The position numbers were made by a program, and so were the translations under genes. This document shows, piece after piece, positions 1 to 9,151 of a stretch of 64,000 bases of DNA. This DNA comes from Rhizobium sp. P32RR-XVIII. Its GTDB lineage: Bacteria; Pseudomonadota; Alphaproteobacteria; Rhizobiales; Rhizobiaceae. The stretch is from the NCBI RefSeq assembly GCF_012641395.1, contig NZ_JABAIH010000005.1, positions 124,001 through 188,000 of the forward strand. The letters are read 5' to 3'. The first letter of the stretch is position 1. Each line of letters opens with the position of its first letter. Below the pieces are notes generated by a model. It saw only the letters and a list, made by a program, of their open reading frames with translations. It did no database searches and was not told where the DNA came from.

Positions 1-624
1 TCTTCGCATACGCTTGTCGGTGGCGCTTTTGCTGCCGAGCGCCAGGACATGATCCTGCTCCCCGAATCGATCGGCGCCCACGCGCGGGGCAATTGGGCTC
101 CCCTTTGGTCCCGCAAGGACGGTGAAGGCGGCGGCATGATCCTGGGAACAGCGGGTGCGTTCCTCGTGCTCGAATCGCGCAAGCACGCCGAAGAGCGCGG
201 CGCGCATATCTATGCCACGATCGATTCCATCGAAGGCGATCGCGGGAGCCGCAATGCCGGAAACCTCGAAGCCCGCCTCGAGCGTCTGCTTCGTCCGGCG
301 AAGGCGTTGCCGCCGGAAAGCACCGCCATCTTCTCGGGCTCGACCGGCATGCATGATCTGGCCGCACGCGAGAAGGCGGTCCTCGAGCATCAGCTCCCGG
401 GCGCGGCCGTCCGCGGCTTCGGCGGCGTTTCCGGCCATGCCATAGAAGCACAGTTTACCGTTGGCCTTGCTTTCGCTGCACTCGCCGTTGATAGAAAAGC
501 CAAGGTTCCGCCTTTCGACGCCGCCCAGGAAAAGCCGATGAGCGCGGGTGCAACCGCGGCCGTCGTCACCACGGTCGGCCACCAGCGCGGCGAAGGTGTC
601 GCCGTTCTTTCCGCGGAAGCGTGA
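1..624 (+). CDS. fabF2: Beta-ketoacyl-ACP synthase (KAS II type), 3' part only
   Basis: The reading frame is open from the first base, so the start lies outside the window; 207 residues remain, about half of a roughly 400-residue ketosynthase. The visible part has the C-terminal thiolase-fold pattern, including a GGGMILGTAGAFLVLE stretch and a VRGFGGVSGHAIEAQF stretch where ketosynthases have the second catalytic histidine. The next genes are fabF1, adhXL and lpxXL, an order conserved in Rhizobiales, where this synthase helps build the very-long-chain hydroxy-acyl chain on AcpXL for lipid A. The stop is 12 bases before the next start, so the two are very likely co-transcribed. The XL-cluster assignment is inferred from context; the N-terminal active-site cysteine cannot be seen. 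Confidence 0.85.
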   Translation, partial: SSHTLVGGAFAAERQDMILLPESIGAHARGNWAPLWSRKDGEGGGMILGTAGAFLVLESRKHAEERGAHIYATIDSIEGDRGSRNAGNLEARLERLLRPAKALPPESTAIFSGSTGMHDLAAREKAVLEHQLPGAAVRGFGGVSGHAIEAQFTVGLAFAALAVDRKAKVPPFDAAQEKPMSAGATAAVVTTVGHQRGEGVAVLSAEA

Positions 625-635
625 GGAGTGATCAA

Positions 636-1922
636 ATGACAGAGTCTGCTTACAAGGATCATCTCGGCCGTCCGATCGTCGCGGTCACCGGCATGGGCAT
701 CATCACCTCGCTCGGCCAGGGGCTCAAGGACAACTGGGAGGCTTTGACGTCCGGCACCTCCGGCATCCATGAGATCACGCGCTTCCCGACTGACGGACTT
801 TCGACCCGCATCGCCGGCACGGTCGATTTCATCGACATTCCGGTGCCAAACGCCGTCGAACGGTCCTACGCGCTCGCTCGCGAAACAACGATCGAAGCGC
901 TGGCCGACGCCGATATCTCCGGTGACTTCAACGGTCCGCTGTTCCTGGCGGCTCCACCGATCGAGCCGGAATGGAGCGCGCGCTTCGACCTCGGCGACCG
1001 TTCGCCGCCGTCCGACCATGCGGGTGACGTCTACGAACGCTTCCTTGCGGCCATGCGCAAGCGCACGGACGCGGCATTTCACGAGGCGGCGCTCTTTGGT
1101 GCGATCTCCGAACGCCTCGCCGACCGTTTCGGCACGCGCGGCCTGCCGGTGACGCTGTCGACCGCCTGTGCATCCGGCGCGACCGCCATCCAGCTCGGCA
1201 TCGAAGCGATCCGGCAGGGCCGTACCAACCGCGCGCTTGCCGTTGCCACCGATGCTTCGCTGAGCGCGGAAGCCCTCATCCGCTTCTCCCTTCTTTCGGC
1301 GCTTTCGACGCAAAACGATCCGCCGACGAAGGCATCGAAGCCGTTCAGCAAGGATCGCGACGGCTTCGTCATCGCCGAGGGTGCAGCCACGCTCGTGCTG
1401 GAATCACTGGAAGCCGCCATTGCACGCGGCGCCAAGGTGCTCGGCATCATGAAGGGTGCGGGCGACAAGGCCGACTCCTTCCATCGCACGCGGTCGTCGC
1501 CGGATGGCGGGCCTGCGATCGCTACAATCCGCGCAGCGCTCGCGGATGCGGGCATCGACCACACCGAAATCGGCTACATCAACGCGCACGGCACCTCGAC
1601 GCCGGAGAACGACAAGATGGAATATGCTTCCATGCTCGCCGTCTTCGGCGACCGCATGCCCGCCATTCCGCTGTCGTCCAACAAGTCGATGATCGGCCAT
1701 ACGTTGACGGCAGCCGGTGCGGTCGAAGCGGTGTTCTCGCTGCAGACGATGCTGACCGGAACGCTGCCGCCGACGATCAACTATAACAATCCGGATCCGG
1801 CGATCGTCCTCGACGTCGTGCCGAACAAGAAGCGTGCGCAACAGGTTTCCGCCGTGCTTTCGAACTCCTTCGGATTCGGTGGACAGAACGCCAGCCTTGT
1901 CATGGCGCTCGAACCGGCTTAA
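636..1922 (+). CDS. fabF1: Beta-ketoacyl-ACP synthase of the lipid A VLCFA cluster
   Basis: A complete 428-residue ketosynthase that condenses malonyl-ACP with a growing acyl chain. The catalytic triad is readable: Cys178 in STACASGA, His318 in AHGTSTPEND and His355 in SMIGHTLTAAGA. I chose the ATG at 636 because a GAGGAG ribosome binding site lies just upstream; an in-frame GTG five codons earlier has none. It sits between a second ketosynthase and an alcohol dehydrogenase followed by lpxXL, the order used in Rhizobiaceae to make the 27-hydroxyoctacosanoyl (C28) chain of lipid A. It should act in the cytosol on AcpXL-bound chains. Having two ketosynthases side by side suggests a heterodimer or different chain-length preferences; that is inference. 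Confidence 0.93.
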   Translation: MTESAYKDHLGRPIVAVTGMGIITSLGQGLKDNWEALTSGTSGIHEITRFPTDGLSTRIAGTVDFIDIPVPNAVERSYALARETTIEALADADISGDFNGPLFLAAPPIEPEWSARFDLGDRSPPSDHAGDVYERFLAAMRKRTDAAFHEAALFGAISERLADRFGTRGLPVTLSTACASGATAIQLGIEAIRQGRTNRALAVATDASLSAEALIRFSLLSALSTQNDPPTKASKPFSKDRDGFVIAEGAATLVLESLEAAIARGAKVLGIMKGAGDKADSFHRTRSSPDGGPAIATIRAALADAGIDHTEIGYINAHGTSTPENDKMEYASMLAVFGDRMPAIPLSSNKSMIGHTLTAAGAVEAVFSLQTMLTGTLPPTINYNNPDPAIVLDVVPNKKRAQQVSAVLSNSFGFGGQNASLVMALEPA

Positions 1923-1974
1923 GCGGTTCCCAAAGATAAGAGAGATAAAACGCCTTCGAGGCGAAAGGTTTTCT

Positions 1975-3003
1975 ATGCGCGCTTTGCAACTGGTCGACGA
2001 CCGCAAGCTTGAGATCACTGACCTGCCGGAGCCGGACGCTCCGGCCGCAGGCGAGGTGACGCTGCGCGTCAAGGCGGTCGCCCTCAACCATATCGATGTC
2101 TGGGGCTGGCGCGGCATGGCATTTGCCAAGCGCAAGATGCCGCTCGTCATCGGTGCGGAGGCCTCGGGCGTCGTGGAAGCCATCGGGCCTGGCGTCGCGA
2201 ATGTTCTGCCCGGCCAGCTCGTCGCCATCTACGGCGCGCGCACCTGCGGCCTCTGCCGTCCGTGCCGCGAAGGCCGTGACAACCTCTGCGAACATGTCTC
2301 GGGCGTGCACGGCTTCCATCTCGACGGCTTCGCGCAGGAGAAGGTGAACCTCCCCGCCCGCCTTCTCGTTCCGGCACCTCCCGGCGTCGATGCTGTGGGC
2401 GCCGCCCTTGCGCCGGTCACCTTCGGTACCGTCGAGCATATGCTGTTCGACAATGCCAAGCTCGAGCCGGGCGAGACGATCCTCGTTCATGCCGGCGGCT
2501 CCGGCATCGGCACGGCCGCGATTCAGCTCGCGAAGAAGATCGGCTGCACGGTGATCACCACCGTAGGCTCGGACGACAAGATCGAGAGGGCGAAGGCCCT
2601 TGGTGCCGATCACGTGATCAATTATCGGACGGACCGCTTCGAGGGCGTCGTGCGCAAGCTCACCAAGAAGAAGGGCGTCGACGTCGTCTTCGAACACGTA
2701 GGCAAGGATACTTGGGCCGGCTCCATGCTTTGCCTGAAACGGGGCGGCCGTCTGGTCACTTGCGGCTCGACCTCGGGCGTTTCCACCGAGATGAACCTCA
2801 TGATGCTCTTCCAGCAGCAGCTGAAGCTCCTGGGCTCCTTCGGCTGCCGTATGGAAAATATGGCGGACGCCATGCAGAAGATGGGGCGTGGCCTCGTTCA
2901 TCCGGTCATCGATACCGAGGTCAGCTTCGATGACATCGACCGCGCGCTCGAGCGGATGGAGTCTCGTCAGATCTTCGGCAAGATCATCCTGAAGATGGAC
3001 TGA
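1975..3003 (+). CDS. adhXL: Zinc-type alcohol dehydrogenase of the VLCFA lipid A cluster
   Basis: A 342-residue medium-chain dehydrogenase/reductase. Cys91, Cys94, Cys97 and Cys105 (pattern CGLCRPC and a later C) form the usual structural-zinc lobe, and GGSGIGTAA is the nucleotide-binding glycine motif. The frame is open upstream into fabF1, but the ATG at 1975 gives the normal N terminus MRALQLVDDRK. It lies 52 bases after fabF1 and 4 bases before lpxXL, so it is part of one operon. In rhizobia this gene belongs to the acpXL–lpxXL cluster; its exact step, probably a redox step on the long acyl chain, is not visible from sequence. The stop and the next start are almost touching, which fits translational coupling. 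Confidence 0.85.
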   Translation: MRALQLVDDRKLEITDLPEPDAPAAGEVTLRVKAVALNHIDVWGWRGMAFAKRKMPLVIGAEASGVVEAIGPGVANVLPGQLVAIYGARTCGLCRPCREGRDNLCEHVSGVHGFHLDGFAQEKVNLPARLLVPAPPGVDAVGAALAPVTFGTVEHMLFDNAKLEPGETILVHAGGSGIGTAAIQLAKKIGCTVITTVGSDDKIERAKALGADHVINYRTDRFEGVVRKLTKKKGVDVVFEHVGKDTWAGSMLCLKRGGRLVTCGSTSGVSTEMNLMMLFQQQLKLLGSFGCRMENMADAMQKMGRGLVHPVIDTEVSFDDIDRALERMESRQIFGKIILKMD

Positions 3004-3007
3004 GCCT

Positions 3008-3943
3008 GTGAAGCTCTTCATCACTAGGATCGTTCTGAAGCTGGAGCGTTTTCGTCAATGGCTGATCGCTCAGCTGATGTTCGGCTTCCTGAATTTCCTG
3101 AAGATTTTTCCAGCCGACGGTGCGATCTCCTTTGCCGATTGGCTGACGCGCAAGATCGGTCCGCACACGCCCCGCCACAAGCTGATGCTCTTCAATCTGC
3201 GCAACGCCTTTCCGGAAAAGAGTGATGCGGAGATCGAAGCGATTGCTGTGGCGAGCTGGGGCAATATGGGGCGTCTGGCGGCGGAGTACGTGTTCCTAGA
3301 TCGGTTATTCGATTACGACTACTACCGGCCGGAGCCCGGCCGGGTCGAGGTTTCGGGCATTCCGATTTTCATGGAACTGCGGGACAATCCGCGCCCGTTC
3401 ATCGTGTTCACCGCACATACCGGCAACTTTGAACTCCTGCCGGTGGCCGGCGCCGCTTTCGGCCTGCAGGTGACGGTACTGTTCCGCCCGCCGAACAACC
3501 CTTATGTCGCCCAGAAAATCTTCGATTTCCGCAGCGCCCGCATGGGCAAGCTCGTACCGTCGCATGCCGGCTCATCCTTTGCGCTGGCTCGCCAGCTCGA
3601 AGCCGGGCAGGGCGTCGGCGTCCTTGTCGACCAGAAGTTCCGAAAGGGGCTGAAGACCAAGTTCTTTGGCCTGAATGTCAAGACGAACCCGCTACTGCCG
3701 AAACTCGTACGGCAGTTCAATTGCGATGTGTACCCCGCACGCTGCATCCGGCTGCCTGGCAACCGCTACCGGTTGGAGATCGAGCTGAAGCTCGAAATGC
3801 CCCGTGACGAGAAGGGCAATCTCGACGTTACGGCGACTGCTCAGATGTTGAACGACAAGGTTGAAAGCTGGGTGCGGGAATATCCCGCGCAATGGCTTTG
3901 GTACCACGACCGCTGGAAGGTAAAGCACGAAATTCTTAATTGA
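3008..3943 (+). CDS. lpxXL: Very-long-chain acyltransferase for lipid A, LpxL/HtrB family
   Basis: A 311-residue lysophospholipid acyltransferase-like protein with an N-terminal hydrophobic helix (about residues 12–35), fitting an inner-membrane enzyme facing the cytosol. The HX4E catalytic motif typical of late lipid A acyltransferases is present as HTGNFE (after IVFTA). The start is GTG at 3008, four bases after the adhXL stop. Following fabF and adhXL genes, it fits LpxXL, which moves the 27-hydroxyoctacosanoyl chain from AcpXL to the lipid A precursor. It is the last gene of the cluster; the next gene is 119 bases away and unrelated. The family is certain, and substrate choice is inferred from the neighbours. 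Confidence 0.9.
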   Translation: MKLFITRIVLKLERFRQWLIAQLMFGFLNFLKIFPADGAISFADWLTRKIGPHTPRHKLMLFNLRNAFPEKSDAEIEAIAVASWGNMGRLAAEYVFLDRLFDYDYYRPEPGRVEVSGIPIFMELRDNPRPFIVFTAHTGNFELLPVAGAAFGLQVTVLFRPPNNPYVAQKIFDFRSARMGKLVPSHAGSSFALARQLEAGQGVGVLVDQKFRKGLKTKFFGLNVKTNPLLPKLVRQFNCDVYPARCIRLPGNRYRLEIELKLEMPRDEKGNLDVTATAQMLNDKVESWVREYPAQWLWYHDRWKVKHEILN

Positions 3944-4062
3944 AGAGGTGCCTCCCCTTATATTTCATCCATTAAAATTCGATCCGACGTCGCGTTGAAT
4001 ATGAACGCTGTTCATGTTAGCCCTTCTACTAAGGCGAGTAGCGGCGTGCGTGAAGATGTGGC

Positions 4063-4845
4063 GTGCGTTGCATTTCGCTAAAGCAGGTACAAGTTGAATC
4101 TCTTAGAGAAACGAGCGACCTGGGGGGCGCCTTGCTTGAACTTTTGCAAGCTTTTACATCGCGGTGCACGCAGATTGAGGAAGCCATACGCGTCGGCGAC
4201 GATGTGCGTGTTGCAACTTTAGATTGCGATATCGAACCTCTGGTTCAAGTGATCCTGAACTATAATGCTGCAACCTTGCTGGAAATGTGCATGCAGCTCC
4301 AATTTGTCGCCTACTTGTTGCAACAGGAGGTCGACGAGGGCACCAGCGTCAGCAATCATGCGGCAGTCCTCACGTCGCTGCTCAATCGCTATTTCGGAAC
4401 GTCACCGCGCCGGGAATTCGCGTCTCCGCAACAAATCCCGTTGGCGTCACCAAAGCGCTACATGCCCGATATCGACAATGGGAATTTTCTGAACTGGGCA
4501 ATTCTGGAAACGTTGCCTGATCGCGTTGCCGTGGTCACACCCGATTACCGTTATCTTTATTCCAATCAGGTCAATTGCGCATATCTCGGACGCAAGCCGA
4601 TCGATATGGTCGGTCGGCACGTGATGGAGTTTATCGGCGAGGAGCGGTTCCTGGCACGGTCGAAGGTCAACTTCGATGCCTGTTTTGCCGGTCAGCTCGT
4701 CGATTTCTACTACGAGCAGCGCAATGGAAGCAGGAGCGTGCGCTGCCGCATGTCGCCGCTTCGTGATTCGTCGGGCCAGGTTCTGGGGGCGCTCGTGGTG
4801 ATTGAAACCGCCGCGGCCGCCGCAGTTTCATCAATCGCAGCCTAG
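4063..4845 (+). CDS. PAS-domain protein of unknown role
   Basis: 260 residues. The C-terminal half (about residues 145–250) reads as a PAS domain: an ILETLPDRVAVVTPDYRYLYSN segment, a GRKPIDMVGRHVMEFIG segment and a closing strand set ending LGALVVIE. The N-terminal half is helical and rich in Gln, Glu and Leu, with no motif I recognise. No histidine kinase, GGDEF, EAL or HTH output domain follows, so this is a stand-alone sensor or a protein that acts through partners. The only plausible start is GTG at 4063 with a weak ribosome binding site; a start further upstream is not excluded. It ends in an alanine-rich tail. It is convergent with the GNAT gene to its right, and no operon partner is apparent. 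Confidence 0.65.
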   Translation: MRCISLKQVQVESLRETSDLGGALLELLQAFTSRCTQIEEAIRVGDDVRVATLDCDIEPLVQVILNYNAATLLEMCMQLQFVAYLLQQEVDEGTSVSNHAAVLTSLLNRYFGTSPRREFASPQQIPLASPKRYMPDIDNGNFLNWAILETLPDRVAVVTPDYRYLYSNQVNCAYLGRKPIDMVGRHVMEFIGEERFLARSKVNFDACFAGQLVDFYYEQRNGSRSVRCRMSPLRDSSGQVLGALVVIETAAAAAVSSIAA

Positions 4846-4924
4846 GCTAGTAGTGAGAATCTAACGGATAGTTCGTGTCCGACGGACGGACCTTTCACGG
4901 GATCTGACTGTGGGGCGGCCACTC

Positions 4925-5407
4925 TCAGGACAGCGGCTTTACGAGCAAGATCGTCGTCAGGCCGCTATTCCACTCCTCGTCCGGATAGCGCTCGGCCTCA
5001 CGGTAGCCTCGGGCTGCGTAGAAGGCCTGGCTGCGGTGATTGAATGTATCGGTTTCCAATCGTGCCGAGGCAAAGCTGGCGCGCGCAATCTGCACTTCCG
5101 CATGATCCATGAGGCGTCGTCCGATGCCCTGTCGAGCATGCGGTGAGCGCACGTGAAGGGCGTTCACAAAATCGCCCTCCCAATCGACGAAGCCGACGAC
5201 CTCACCGGCCACCTCGGCCACCCAGAAGTGAAGCCCGCGCTCGCCCACATAGGCAGCGGGTCCATCTTCTTGAATAAACGCTTGCGCAGCGGTCCCCGTA
5301 ATGTTGGGCCGCCAGGTGCTCTCGAACGTATCGTAAAGAATAGCGCGCAGGTTGGGGAAGTCTTCCCGTCGCGCTGCCCGAAGGATGGTGTCTCTGTCTC
5401 CACTCAT
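4925..5407 (-). CDS. GNAT-family N-acetyltransferase
   Basis: 160 residues with the GNAT fold order: an N-terminal ILRAARREDF strand/helix, a core strand ending in a VNALHVRSPH segment, the acetyl-CoA pyrophosphate-binding RQGIGRRL loop (the R/QxxGxG/A motif), and a closing NHRSQAFYAARGY helix typical of motif B. The substrate cannot be told from sequence; small-molecule or protein N-acetylation are both possible. It is the last of three minus-strand genes (SRPBCC, VOC, GNAT), separated from the VOC gene by 106 bases, so it may have its own promoter. The start codon gives the compact N terminus MSGDRDT. Confidence 0.82.
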   Translation of the reverse strand: MSGDRDTILRAARREDFPNLRAILYDTFESTWRPNITGTAAQAFIQEDGPAAYVGERGLHFWVAEVAGEVVGFVDWEGDFVNALHVRSPHARQGIGRRLMDHAEVQIARASFASARLETDTFNHRSQAFYAARGYREAERYPDEEWNSGLTTILLVKPLS

Positions 5408-5513
5408 GTTCGCAGGATAGAGCTGCCAGCGGATCGAATCCAGCGTTTGGTGCCCGCGTCTGACGGCGGTGATGATTTTGTCGGGGCGGGATTCAAATAT
5501 CAGATTTTGTCCG

Positions 5514-5867
5514 CTAGACCTTGCTCCACACTGCGAGCTCGTACCCGTCCTTGTCGAGGAAATGAAATCGCCTGCCGCCCGGGAAGGCGGTGATCGGCTT
5601 TGCGATCGTGCCTCCGGCGCGCTCCACCTTCGATACGGCTTCTTCTAGATTGTCCGCGTAAAGGATCACGAGCGGGCCGCCGGGGCGCGGCGGCGCGAGA
5701 TTGGTGAAACCGCCCTTCAGGCGGCCGTCATCGAACTCACAGTAATTGGGACCGTAATCCGTGAAACGCCAACCGAATGCATCCCCGTAGAAGCTCCTTG
5801 CCGCCGCTATATCGGTGACGTTGAATTCGACGTAGTCGATCTTCAGGTCGTTTGCGCTCTTTTCCAT
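5514..5867 (-). CDS. VOC-superfamily (glyoxalase/dioxygenase fold) protein
   Basis: 117 residues forming one vicinal-oxygen-chelate unit with two beta-alpha-beta-beta-beta halves: an N-terminal DYVEFNVTDIAAARSFYGDAF module and a C-terminal half with a PLVILYADNLEEA segment ending FLDKDGYELAVW. Such proteins are metal-dependent enzymes or drug-binding proteins. The final acidic position of the usual metal site is plausible in DGYELAVW, but the first ligand is not clear. Only 4 bases separate it from the upstream SRPBCC gene, so they form a two-gene operon. SRPBCC–VOC pairs are common in rhizobia without a fixed function. No substrate is assigned. Confidence 0.8.
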   Translation of the reverse strand: MEKSANDLKIDYVEFNVTDIAAARSFYGDAFGWRFTDYGPNYCEFDDGRLKGGFTNLAPPRPGGPLVILYADNLEEAVSKVERAGGTIAKPITAFPGGRRFHFLDKDGYELAVWSKV

Positions 5868-5871
5868 GGAA

Positions 5872-6270
5872 TTACATCTCCATCAATGATTTCAAGGCGC
5901 CGAGATCTTTCTGCACGTGGGCCGCATCGGCTGCGAACTGCTCGTCCGTCATGCCTGGCTGTCTCAACAGTGTAAACATCACCTCGCAGCCGCTGCCATT
6001 CGGGACGATTCGCAAAGCGTTGTAGACCCGCAGCCCGCTTTCGATCGTAACCGTATGGTCGATCACGCCGAACTCATTGCGTGGAACAAAGCTCACCCGC
6101 ACTGATCCAAGGACGCCGTGCGCGATCCAGTCGTTTCCATCCGGCTCGAGACCCGAGGCCAGTCCGGAGGCCCAGAGCGGCATGTTCTCCGGCTTGCCGG
6201 CAAAGTCGTAGACGTCCTTCCAGTTGCGGTCGACCGAGCAGTGAACGATTTTGGCGGGCAGGGTGCTCAT
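5872..6270 (-). CDS. SRPBCC/START-fold lipid- or polyketide-binding-like protein
   Basis: 132 residues with the helix-grip pattern of the SRPBCC superfamily: VHCSVDRNWKDVYDFAGKPE at the N terminus, central strands with SVRVSFVPRNEFGVIDH, and a C-terminal helix. I took the ATG at 6270 (MSTLPAK) because a GAGGA site lies just upstream; the frame is open for another 50 codons but these look non-coding. The gene is followed after 4 bases by the VOC gene, suggesting joint function, perhaps binding or modifying a small hydrophobic molecule. It is divergent from gnd across a 164-base gap. Family membership is fairly sure; the role is unknown. Confidence 0.75.
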   Translation of the reverse strand: MSTLPAKIVHCSVDRNWKDVYDFAGKPENMPLWASGLASGLEPDGNDWIAHGVLGSVRVSFVPRNEFGVIDHTVTIESGLRVYNALRIVPNGSGCEVMFTLLRQPGMTDEQFAADAAHVQKDLGALKSLMEM

Positions 6271-6434
6271 CTTGCTTTCCTCGGCGTCTCCTCGGCTTAC
6301 TGTAGCAGAGGGAAGGCTCCATGTTGGGAAAAGTTGATCCGGCGCCGGCAGACCGATTGGCGGCCTTCTGTACTTGCCGTTTTGGCCGGAGAGTGCCACA
6401 ACACCGGTCCGGAATGACACATCGGAGGTGTATC

Positions 6435-7865
6435 GTGGAAAAGGCAGAAATCGGGCTGATCGGCCTTGCCGTCATGGGTTCCAATCTGGCGCTCAACATT
6501 GCGGAAAAAGGCAACAAGATAGCGGTCTTCAACCGCACTCCTGAGAAGACGGATGAATTCTACGAAAGCGCCGGCGATCTCAAGAAGCAGATCATCCCGT
6601 GCAAGACGATCGAGGAGTTCGTTGCGGCGATCCGCCCGCCGCGCCCGATCATTATCATGATCAAGGCAGGTGATCCGGTCGATCAGCAAATGGAGGCGCT
6701 GCGCCCGCATCTGGAGAAGAACGACATCATGATCGATGCCGGCAATGCCAACTTCCGCGATACGGTTGCCCGCTTCGATCGCCTCAAGGATACAGGCCTC
6801 ACCTTCATCGGCATGGGCGTTTCCGGCGGCGAGGAAGGTGCCCGCCACGGCCCGTCGATCATGGTCGGCGGAACCGAAGACTCCTGGAAGCGCGTGGAGA
6901 AGGTTCTCACCTCGATTGCAGCCAGGTACAATGGCGATCCCTGCGTCGCATGGCTCGGCAACGATGGCGCCGGCCACTTCGTCAAGACGATCCATAACGG
7001 CATCGAATATGCCGACATGCAGATGATCGCCGAAATCTACGGCATCCTGCGCGACGGTCTCGGCAAGGATTCGCAGGAGATCAGCAAGATCTTCGGTCAG
7101 TGGAACAAGGGCCGCCTGAACTCCTACCTGATTGAGATTTCCGAGAAGGTGCTCGCCGCTACCGATCCGATCTCCAAGGGCTCGATGGTCGACATGATCC
7201 TCGACAAGGCCGGCCAGAAGGGTACCGGCAAGTGGTCGGCGATCGAAGCACAGAACATGGGTATTCCGGCGACCGCCATCGAGGCTGCCGTCGCCGCTCG
7301 CAGCATCTCCTCGATGAAGGAGCAGCGCGAAGCTGCCGAGAAGATCTTCGGCAAGCCGGAATACAAGTTCCCGATCGCTTACGGTCCGGAACTTGACAAG
7401 GATTTGGAGCTGGCACTGTTTGCCGCAAAGATCGGTGCCTACGCGCAGGGCTTTGCCGTCATGGCGGAAGCCTCCCGCGAGTTCAACTGGTCGCTTCCGA
7501 TGCCGACGATCGCGAAGATCTGGCGCGCCGGCTGCATCATCCGCTCGCAGTTCCTCGATGAGATCACCAGTGCCTTCACCAAGGCCCCAGATGCGGCAAA
7601 TCTCATCGTGACGCCGGCCTTTTCGGAGATGGTCAAGGAATCGGTCCCGTCGCTCCGCCGCGTCGTCACAGCTGCGCTCCAGGCTGGCCTGCCGGTGCCG
7701 GCACTCACCTCGGCGCTCACCTATTTCGACGCCTACCGCCAGGGCCGCGGCACTGCCAACCTCATCCAGGCGCAGCGTGACTTCTTCGGCGCGCATGGCT
7801 TCGACCGTGTCGACGGCAAGGATTTCCATCACGGACCGTGGGGGAGCGGTGCGGCGACCTTCTGA
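6435..7865 (+). CDS. gnd: 6-phosphogluconate dehydrogenase, decarboxylating
   Basis: 476 residues, the usual length for the long NADP-type enzyme, which converts 6-phosphogluconate to ribulose 5-phosphate, CO2 and NADPH in the oxidative pentose phosphate pathway. The N terminus has the Rossmann GLAVMGSNLALN motif, then NRTPEKTDEF where NADP phosphate is bound, then the family segment GMGVSGGEEGARHGPS and the catalytic region DGAGHFVKTIHNGIEYADMQ (Lys and Asn of the active site). I chose GTG at 6435 because GGAGG lies 5–10 bases upstream; an ATG seven codons earlier is a weaker alternative. It stands alone on the plus strand and is closed by a strong terminator. Confidence 0.95.
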   Translation: MEKAEIGLIGLAVMGSNLALNIAEKGNKIAVFNRTPEKTDEFYESAGDLKKQIIPCKTIEEFVAAIRPPRPIIIMIKAGDPVDQQMEALRPHLEKNDIMIDAGNANFRDTVARFDRLKDTGLTFIGMGVSGGEEGARHGPSIMVGGTEDSWKRVEKVLTSIAARYNGDPCVAWLGNDGAGHFVKTIHNGIEYADMQMIAEIYGILRDGLGKDSQEISKIFGQWNKGRLNSYLIEISEKVLAATDPISKGSMVDMILDKAGQKGTGKWSAIEAQNMGIPATAIEAAVAARSISSMKEQREAAEKIFGKPEYKFPIAYGPELDKDLELALFAAKIGAYAQGFAVMAEASREFNWSLPMPTIAKIWRAGCIIRSQFLDEITSAFTKAPDAANLIVTPAFSEMVKESVPSLRRVVTAALQAGLPVPALTSALTYFDAYRQGRGTANLIQAQRDFFGAHGFDRVDGKDFHHGPWGSGAATF

Positions 7866-7890
7866 GGTTGCGCTTTACGAATTGAAGGAA

Positions 7891-7916
7891 AGCCCGGCTT
7901 CGGTCGGGCTTTTTTA
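7891..7916 (+). terminator. Rho-independent terminator of gnd
   Basis: AGCCCG pairs with CGGGCT around an inner C(TTCG)G tetraloop, followed directly by six T and ATT. It lies 25 bases after the gnd stop. The extra-stable UUCG loop and the T tract make this a confident intrinsic terminator. Confidence 0.9.
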
Positions 7917-7930
7917 TTGCCGTATCCTCC

Positions 7931-8067
7931 GTCATTCCGGTGCTTGTCACAGGAATCCAGCCGCGGCGCGTCCGCGCAGTGGGATGACTTATTTTTCTTC
8001 AGGTAAGAGAGTTTCCCGCGCCCATGGACATGGGCGCACTAGATTCCTGTGACAAGCACGGGAATGA
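7931..8067. repeat. RIME-like mosaic intergenic repeat, copy 1
   Basis: The ends are 25-base inverted repeats with one mismatch (7933–7957 and 8042–8066, containing GTGCTTGTCACAGGAATC and its complement). Inside is a second palindrome, GCGCCCATGGACATGGGCGC. A related element with the same left end and the same inner GCGCCCA…TGGGCGC unit lies at 38047–38180. The mosaic structure fits the Rhizobium-specific intergenic mosaic elements known in this family. It sits between the 3' ends of gnd and the lacI-type gene. Confidence 0.75.
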
Positions 8068-8113
8068 AGGAGCGCGCGGGCGTCTCAGGTCGGGAGGCAG
8101 CCTCCCATCAAGC

Positions 8114-9151
8114 TTATTTCCCATCCGGCCAGACCGGTTTGCTGATGCTTTGCAGCAACTCGGGCTCGATGCCGTCAATGCGCGCGATCACGGCCTTCGC
8201 CATTTCCCGGCCTGCATGGCGAACGTCTTCGTAGGCGGTGATGATCTCCGGCCTGATCCAGTTCAGGATCGGCGCGGATTGCTTCGAGACCATGTCGATA
8301 TCGTAGCCTAAGCGCTTTCCTGCCGCTTCGATGCCGGCGTTGACGGCAATGGCCGCACTTCCCGCCGAACAGACGATGCCGTCGGGGGCGCTGGATGATC
8401 GCATCAGCGTTTCAACGGCGTTCTTGATCTCCTCCAGCGGCGCATCGATGTTGACGCGCAGCGGCACCTCGTCGGCGCCGTAGTCGTGAAGGCCCGTTTG
8501 AAAGCCGATGCGCGTATGAGCGTAATAGGTCAGCTTGCTCGGCGGCTGGAGCAGGGCGATATGCCTGCGGCCACGGTTGACAAGCTTCTTCACCGCCTCG
8601 TGGGCGAAGGCCTCGTTGTCGAAATCGTGATAGGGGTGCACCAGCCCAGTGTCGGTCCGTCCGTGGGTCGCGAACGGCATGTTCTGCTCGACAAGAAGAC
8701 GCACGCGCGGATCGTCGGGCTCGATACGGGAAATGATGACGCCATCGGCAGAGCCGGTGTCCAGGATGTAGCGCACGGGCAGCATCGGGTCCTTGCTGTG
8801 CGAATGCGGCGTGACGACGATGTGGTACGGCGTGCCGGTCAGGACTTCGGATATGCCGAAGACCATCTGGCTGCTGAAACCCATGATCTCTTCGTCGATG
8901 CTGAGGACGAGCGCGATGACGTTGGTCTTGCCGGTTCGAAGGCGCACGCCCGCGCGGTTCGGCTGATAACCGAGCTGGCGCGCCACCATGCGTACACGCT
9001 CCTTGGTTTCCGCGCCGATATCCGGTGCATCCTTGAGCGCCCGCGAGACGGTGGTGATGCCCAGCCCGGTCATGAAGGCGATTGTCTTGAGCGTCGGCCG
9101 TTCGCGTTGCAAGCCCGATGCCGCTCCCCCCAGATTTCCCTTGCTTTCCAT
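8114..9151 (-). CDS. LacI-family transcriptional regulator of the sugar locus
   Basis: 345 residues. Residues 19–70 hold the LacI-type HTH ([20 protein letters not shown]) and hinge helix ([15 protein letters not shown]); the rest is a periplasmic-binding-protein-like ligand domain, with [11 protein letters not shown] opening it and a late DIDMVSKQS segment. It is divergent from the ABC importer and sugar enzymes that begin at 9609, so it probably represses or activates that operon in response to an imported sugar. The 457-base gap between them would hold the operators. Resemblance is to regulators of alpha-glucoside-type loci in rhizobia, but the effector here cannot be inferred. Confidence 0.88.
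   Translation of the reverse strand: MESKGNLGGAASGLQRERPTLKTIAFMTGLGITTVSRALKDAPDIGAETKERVRMVARQLGYQPNRAGVRLRTGKTNVIALVLSIDEEIMGFSSQMVFGISEVLTGTPYHIVVTPHSHSKDPMLPVRYILDTGSADGVIISRIEPDDPRVRLLVEQNMPFATHGRTDTGLVHPYHDFDNEAFAHEAVKKLVNRGRRHIALLQPPSKLTYYAHTRIGFQTGLHDYGADEVPLRVNIDAPLEEIKNAVETLMRSSSAPDGIVCSAGSAAIAVNAGIEAAGKRLGYDIDMVSKQSAPILNWIRPEIITAYEDVRHAGREMAKAVIARIDGIEPELLQSISKPVWPDGK

Noticed and set aside
6297..7832. A 511-codon open frame antisense to gnd
   Set aside because: gnd on the other strand is certain; the antisense translation has the typical composition of a high-GC shadow frame.
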